Source: DASRAJ01 sp039920305 (lineage in GTDB: Bacteria; Bacteroidota; Bacteroidia; Chitinophagales; UBA10324). Taken from it: a stretch of DNA of 9,842 nucleotides. Shown here piece by piece: positions 6,475-9,842 of this stretch. The DNA is taken from positions 1-9,842 of the forward strand of contig JBDSEA010000161.1 of assembly GCA_039920305.1 (NCBI GenBank), written 5' to 3'. A program made the translations under genes and the position numbers. Position 1 is the first letter of the stretch; every line of letters begins with the position of its first letter. The notes below the pieces were generated by a model. The model worked only from the letters and a program-made list of their open reading frames with translations. It was not told the DNA's origin and made no database searches.

Positions 6475-7779
6475 ATGAAAGCATTTCTTTTTTTCATTCT
6501 TTCAACCATTGCTAATTGTGCAATGGCACAATCACCAAAATTCCTATCTCTGGAAGAAGCCATTTATACAGGACTGCATCAAAATTACCAGGTGATCATT
6601 GACAGCAATAATTCGGAAGCTGCTGCACTTAATAATTCGCCGGGGAATGCCGGCTTTCTTCCTTCACTCGGTTTAACAGGATTTTATACCTATACTGATA
6701 ACAACATCAATCAACATTATTCGAATGGGACGGAGCTGAATCAAAATAATGCTATAACAAAATCCACCTATGCCAGCCTTGGCGCCACATGGACGCTGTT
6801 TGATGGAGGAAAAATGTTTGCCACTGCTAAGCTGCTGCATTTGCAGGAAAATCAATCCCGAACCACTGGAAAAGAAAATCTGCAGAACCTGATCGCCAAT
6901 ATCATGTATGCATATTATAATGTTGTTCAGCAAAAGCAGCTATTGGTTCAAATTGACAGCAGCCTGAAATATTATGATGTACAATTTAACACAGCAAGAA
7001 ACCTTCAGAACAACGGCAAGGGAACAAGGCAACAGGTGCTGCAGTCACAGATTGACCGCAATGCTGAACGGTCAGCATATTATAACCAGCTTAATGCATT
7101 GCTTGATTCAAAAACAAATCTGAATCAATTCCTGCAGCAGCGTCCTGACCTTGATTTTGAGGTTATAGATTCTATCCTACTTATTGCAAATCTGAATCCT
7201 GACACAACCGAGCAATTTCTGCGACGCTATAATCCTTCGCTTATTGCAGCTGATATTAATGCCGGTATTCAAACAGCCATCCTCAGCCAGAACCGTTCTC
7301 TCTATTTTCCGCAACTGGATTTAACCGCAGGCTATGAATACAACAAGACTACTTCATCGGCCAGCTTCTTTCTTCTGAATCAAAATCAGGGCTGGAATGC
7401 AGGACTTAGCTTGACATACAATCTGTTCGATGGATTCAAAACACGAAACCAGGTCGCAATTTCTAAAATCAATTTACAAAATGCGAATTTCCAATACCGG
7501 CAAGTGCTCAGCGAAATCCGCGCATCAATAACTAATGCAATGCACAAATATCAATCGGCTATGGAGCAAATGATTCTGCTGAAAGAGAATCTGGAGCTTG
7601 CGAGGGAAAACTTACAGATAGCTCTCGAAGAATATAAGCTGTATGCTATAACTCAGATTGAATTGCAGCGGGCACATAAATCATTCGATGATGCCGGTGC
7701 AGCCTACATAACCGCAGCTTTTGCTGCAAAATCCGCTGAGATAAATCTGCTGAATCTAAATGGTTCCCTGGTTCAATAA
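6475..7779 (+). CDS. TolC-family outer membrane efflux protein
   Basis: An outer membrane channel component of tripartite efflux or type I secretion systems, 434 residues from ATG 6475. The frame opens at TTG 6370, inside the preceding gene, but the ATG gives a clear signal peptide, MKAFLFFILSTIANCAMA, with cleavage before QSPKF. The internal duplication of the OEP family is visible. FLPSLGLTGFYTY (61-73) and YFPQLDLTAGYEY (277-289) are the paired first beta strands. LGATWTLFDGGKM (102-114) and AGLSLTYNLFDGFKT (309-323) are the paired second strands. Long Gln/Asn-rich helices follow each pair (about 125-215 and 325-430), with N-L-Q-x-A-L-E-E-Y-K-L-Y near the end. The length is normal for the family. 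No HlyD adaptor or RND/ABC pump gene is present: an insertion sequence begins 53 bp downstream and the next gene faces leftward. The partner must be encoded elsewhere. The 91-base gap upstream could hold its own promoter. Confidence 0.92.
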   Translation: MKAFLFFILSTIANCAMAQSPKFLSLEEAIYTGLHQNYQVIIDSNNSEAAALNNSPGNAGFLPSLGLTGFYTYTDNNINQHYSNGTELNQNNAITKSTYASLGATWTLFDGGKMFATAKLLHLQENQSRTTGKENLQNLIANIMYAYYNVVQQKQLLVQIDSSLKYYDVQFNTARNLQNNGKGTRQQVLQSQIDRNAERSAYYNQLNALLDSKTNLNQFLQQRPDLDFEVIDSILLIANLNPDTTEQFLRRYNPSLIAADINAGIQTAILSQNRSLYFPQLDLTAGYEYNKTTSSASFFLLNQNQGWNAGLSLTYNLFDGFKTRNQVAISKINLQNANFQYRQVLSEIRASITNAMHKYQSAMEQMILLKENLELARENLQIALEEYKLYAITQIELQRAHKSFDDAGAAYITAAFAAKSAEINLLNLNGSLVQ

Positions 7780-7792
7780 TAATTTTTGTCAG

Positions 7793-7802
7793 GATGTACA
7801 TC
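7793..7802. repeat. 10-bp perfect palindrome downstream of tolC-like gene
   Basis: GATGTACATC is identical to its own reverse complement. It lies 13 bases after the TolC-family stop codon and 30 bases before the insertion sequence. It has no loop and so cannot form a terminator by itself; a protein-binding dyad or chance are the alternatives. Confidence 0.25.
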
Positions 7803-7828
7803 AGCCATAAATCCGAAACAGATCTTAC

Positions 7829-7832
7829 CTAA
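7829..7832. repeat. Left flank of the IS, possible imperfect target duplication
   Basis: The four bases outside the left inverted repeat are CTAA, and those outside the right repeat (9649-9652) are CGAA. They match at three of four positions. CTAA fits the YTAR-type target of IS5 relatives, so this may be a 4-bp target duplication with one later substitution. The evidence is weak because the exact element ends are uncertain by a base. Confidence 0.3.
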
Positions 7833-7845
7833 GGTCTGCTGAAAA
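7833..7845 (+). repeat. Left terminal inverted repeat of the IS
   Basis: GGTCTGCTGAAAA matches the reverse complement of 9636-9648 at all 13 positions; beyond this the two ends diverge. The inner end of this repeat also takes part in a hairpin, TGCTGA (7837-7842) with TCAGCA (7848-7853), that spans the transposase stop codon. Confidence 0.88.
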
Positions 7846-7847
7846 AG

Positions 7848-9539
7848 TCAGCAAAAATAATTTTTATATCCGGCCGGGTAGAGGTTAATGGGATGGGGTA
7901 ATAAAAATATTTTCTCATCTCGCTTCAAAAGCCATTGGTGTAGATCAGCTAAGCTATTGAGTAAGTTTTTTAAGAGCAAAGCAATGAACCGTTGCAGGTT
8001 CATGACGAAGAAAATGCAGGCGATCCATGATTCTGATGTAGGTTGCAATCGTGCCCGGATGTTATCTAACCCATAGCCTTGTTTACCTTGTCCGAACTTG
8101 CCTTCAATCTGGTTGCGTGATGCACGCTCTCGTTTTTGTTTTTGCTTCTGATAGGCAGTTAACGATTCTTTAGATGGTCGCCCCAATGGTTTGCCAACGA
8201 AGCGAATGTTTCGTTGGCTGAGCCACGTGCGATTATCGCGTGTTCCATAGATACCGTCACAAATCATCGCTTCGGGATAGTAGCCATGTAAGCGGTGATA
8301 GTTTTCTACTTGCATTTTGAGGTGGGTGCTTTCGTTGTAGGCTTCCCAACTGATCTGGTCCAGGCGAGCATACCCATTGCTTAAACTCACGTCCAGCTTA
8401 GCTCCGAACTCGGTATGAGCAGCCGCTTTGCCACGAACAATGGGACGCACATGCGGCTGATAGATGTTCACAATGCGGTGTGGCACTGAATGGGTGCCGT
8501 CTTTATACATCTGCTGTTGTTGTTCATAGATCAGTCGGATCACCCACATTATCTTCAGATCGCGAAACGATAAAGGCCCCGGCTGTTCTGCGGTTTTATC
8601 GAGTAATTGGTCAATACTATTGAGGTTGCGCCGCAGGTATTGGAGCCCGCCTTTGATAGCACGACGCAGTTGCTTTTTGGTTTTGTTTTTCTTCTTGGCT
8701 ACATTGAGGTATTGTTTTCTTGCATTGCGCCGGTAGGTGCGAGGTTTTTTCTTTAATGCAAGATGGCTCGTGAGTTCGTCAATCAATCGCTCACTTTCTT
8801 CACGCGACCGGTTTACTAAATCCAAATCGGTAGGATACAGAATCTGCTGCGGTGCTACCGTAGCATCCAGCATCAGCTTGCCTTTATTGTTGAGTGAGCA
8901 TGTATTGGTCACCGGTTTATTATCGTCCGCTGAACTCTGTTGGGTGTCGCCCGATCCGGTTTTGTTTTTTTCATCGGGCGTGGATATATCATTGCAAGCC
9001 GGGTGATCGGGCGGGTTTTGAACCGGCTGCTTTACAGCTTTGTTTGTTGTGTGATCAGCAGCAGTATCGTTGCAATCAACATCCACTCCACCGCTTGCCG
9101 CCTGATCTTCAGCATCTGCTACCGGCAGTGGCTTGCCTTGTGCTTTGCAGATGATGTATTGATTGAAGCGATCAAACAAATCTGCGCCCATGCGTTTTCG
9201 CAGCGTAACAAATAAACTGGGATCAAATAACGGCTGGGTAGTAAATGAACTAAGCCCGGCAAAATATTGCAGGTACACATTTTCCTGGATCAACTCAATG
9301 GTACCTCGATCATCTAATCCCAGTTGATGTTTAATGATCATGGCAGCTATCACCTGACGTGCATCTACACAAGGAGCTCCCTGGTGGGCCGACAAGCGTT
9401 TGTAGTATAGTGCAGCCATCTGATCCCATGGAATGGCAGTGGCTAATTTTATCCAGCGATTCTGCCCGTTCAGATGTTGTTCAAAGGGTGTCTCAAAACC
9501 TTGGATGCTAAGTTGACTACAGGGGCTGTAACGAATCAT
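7848..9539 (-). CDS. IS5-type DDE transposase
   Basis: It catalyses cut-and-paste or replicative movement of the surrounding element. From the ATG at 9537-9539 it has 563 residues; the frame is open to a TTG at 9608, but relatives start near this ATG with a motif like MIRYSPCSQLSI. Residues 10-130 form the DUF772-type N-terminal domain (NRWIKLATAIPWDQMAALY, GAPCVDARQVIAAMIIKH, QENVYLQYFAGL, FDPSLFVTLRKRMG). The RNase H-like core carries Asp225 (LMLDATVAP), Asp428 (MICDGIYGTRDN) and Glu479 (RNQIEGKFGQGKQGYGL), so the DDE triad is complete. Residues 131-218 are a long polar linker rich in Asp, Asn, Pro, Ser and Thr, which is unusual. Residues 263-305 are highly basic. The TGA stop (7848-7850) is just inside the left terminal repeat. 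There are no internal stops or frameshifts, so it is likely functional. Confidence 0.93.
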   Translation of the reverse strand: MIRYSPCSQLSIQGFETPFEQHLNGQNRWIKLATAIPWDQMAALYYKRLSAHQGAPCVDARQVIAAMIIKHQLGLDDRGTIELIQENVYLQYFAGLSSFTTQPLFDPSLFVTLRKRMGADLFDRFNQYIICKAQGKPLPVADAEDQAASGGVDVDCNDTAADHTTNKAVKQPVQNPPDHPACNDISTPDEKNKTGSGDTQQSSADDNKPVTNTCSLNNKGKLMLDATVAPQQILYPTDLDLVNRSREESERLIDELTSHLALKKKPRTYRRNARKQYLNVAKKKNKTKKQLRRAIKGGLQYLRRNLNSIDQLLDKTAEQPGPLSFRDLKIMWVIRLIYEQQQQMYKDGTHSVPHRIVNIYQPHVRPIVRGKAAAHTEFGAKLDVSLSNGYARLDQISWEAYNESTHLKMQVENYHRLHGYYPEAMICDGIYGTRDNRTWLSQRNIRFVGKPLGRPSKESLTAYQKQKQKRERASRNQIEGKFGQGKQGYGLDNIRARLQPTSESWIACIFFVMNLQRFIALLLKNLLNSLADLHQWLLKRDEKIFLLPHPINLYPAGYKNYFC

Positions 9540-9635
9540 GGAAGTGCAAGCTTTTAGAATGTAAAGTTCAATAACCTTTGCACTTGTTGTATCTTTTGTT
9601 TCCACCAAACTATTGTGGATAAAGGGTTTCAGGGC

Positions 9636-9648
9636 TTTTCAGCAGACC
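9636..9648 (-). repeat. Right terminal inverted repeat of the IS
   Basis: The reverse complement reads GGTCTGCTGAAAA, identical to the left end at 7833-7845. It is the end upstream of the transposase gene, and the 109 bases between it and the ATG should contain the transposase promoter, though I see no clear consensus there. Confidence 0.88.
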
Positions 9649-9772
9649 CGAAGTAGATGTATAAGGAACCGAGATTAATATTGTATGTACCTGATCCCAG
9701 GACTTTTTAAATTTCAAACCAAAATTACCAAGCCTCGCCGGTCACCCTACGGTCAATCTGTTTTCATTGGAT

Positions 9773-9842
9773 TTAAAATCTTGTTTCCAGATAATTTGGC
9801 AGCATTGCCCTCCAGGTAGTCCAGTCGTGAGGCATATCGGCC
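9773..9842 (-). CDS. Esterase-like protein, C-terminal end only
   Basis: The last 22 codons of a leftward gene enter from the right edge and end at TAA (9773-9775). The tail reads ADMPHDWTTWRAMLPNYLET followed by RF. The H-D-W-x-x-W-R-x-x-L-P pattern is typical of the C-terminus of PF00756-type esterases (the S-formylglutathione hydrolase, antigen 85 and enterochelin esterase group), where the histidine of HDW is the catalytic base. The other two frames of this stretch are less convincing: one is open but lacks a recognisable motif. The gene is convergent with the TolC-family gene, with the insertion sequence between them. With so little sequence, the family call is tentative. Confidence 0.6.
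   Translation of the reverse strand, partial: ADMPHDWTTWRAMLPNYLETRF

Larger units (their letters stand above)
7833..9648 (-). mobile_element. Insertion sequence, IS5-type, apparently complete
   Basis: An element of about 1816 bp bounded by 13-bp perfect terminal inverted repeats with one intact leftward DDE transposase filling nearly all of it. The left repeat is 15 bases from the transposase stop codon, and 109 bases separate the right repeat from the transposase ATG. The element sits between the TolC-family gene and the convergent esterase-like gene, in space belonging to neither coding region. By eye it is richer in G and C than its surroundings. The IS5 assignment comes from the transposase architecture; the subgroup is not decided here. 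Confidence 0.88.

Noticed and set aside
8737..9215. Three overlapping rightward reading frames of 86-91 codons opposite the transposase
   Set aside because: They lie antisense to a clear transposase and span its polar linker; their sequences show no domain and reflect the codon composition of the opposite strand.
9540..9608. 23-residue extension of the transposase from TTG 9608
   Set aside because: The ATG at 9539 gives the N-terminus expected for the family; the upstream bases more likely hold the promoter.
1..9842. CRISPR array, tRNA or rRNA genes, prophage or defence genes
   Set aside because: I saw no regularly spaced repeats, no tRNA-like sequence, and no phage structural, integrase, nuclease or toxin-antitoxin signatures apart from the single IS transposase.

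Overview
The window reads as a chromosomal segment of a bacterium from the phylum Bacteroidota. The grounds are an AT-leaning composition, gene starts without clear Shine-Dalgarno sequences, a lipoprotein of the Bacteroidota Ig-like (Big_5) type with a C-A-S-Q lipobox end, a ComEC-like N-terminus of the Bacteroidota form, and a small conserved protein I associate with that phylum. The assignment is inference; there is no rRNA or other marker gene here.

Layout from left to right: (1) the first 109 codons of a leftward comEC-like DNA uptake gene (1-329), running off the window; (2) a divergent intergenic region (330-673); (3) a rightward ACMSD gene of the tryptophan/kynurenine pathway (674-1687); (4) a leftward membrane-anchored alpha/beta hydrolase (1870-2739), convergent with ACMSD; (5) a rightward series of five genes: an unrecognised helical protein (2825-3313) that overlaps by 4 bases a YafV-type omega-amidase of the nitrilase superfamily (3310-4191), a conserved 115-residue protein (4255-4602), a large Big_5 lipoprotein (4695-6383) and a TolC-family outer membrane protein (6475-7779); (6) an apparently complete IS5-type insertion sequence (7833-9648) with 13-bp terminal inverted repeats and one leftward DDE transposase; (7) the last 22 codons of a leftward gene resembling the C-terminus of a PF00756-type esterase (9773-9842).

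The genes do not form one obvious pathway. ACMSD stands alone without other kynurenine genes. The overlapping pair (unknown protein plus omega-amidase) is the clearest co-translated unit. The Big_5 lipoprotein and the TolC protein are both envelope proteins on the same strand, but no HlyD or RND partner follows TolC: the IS lies 53 bp downstream, and the gene beyond it faces the other way. The IS therefore sits between two convergent genes, where it probably breaks nothing.

I did not find a convincing new multi-gene system. The items most worth a second look are the two insertions in the omega-amidase, one of which shares a 26-base, 23-identical segment with the overlapping upstream gene; the long polar linker inside the transposase; and the translational coupling of an unknown protein to the omega-amidase. 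Several of the longest reading frames begin at TTG; I moved these starts to family-consistent ATG codons.
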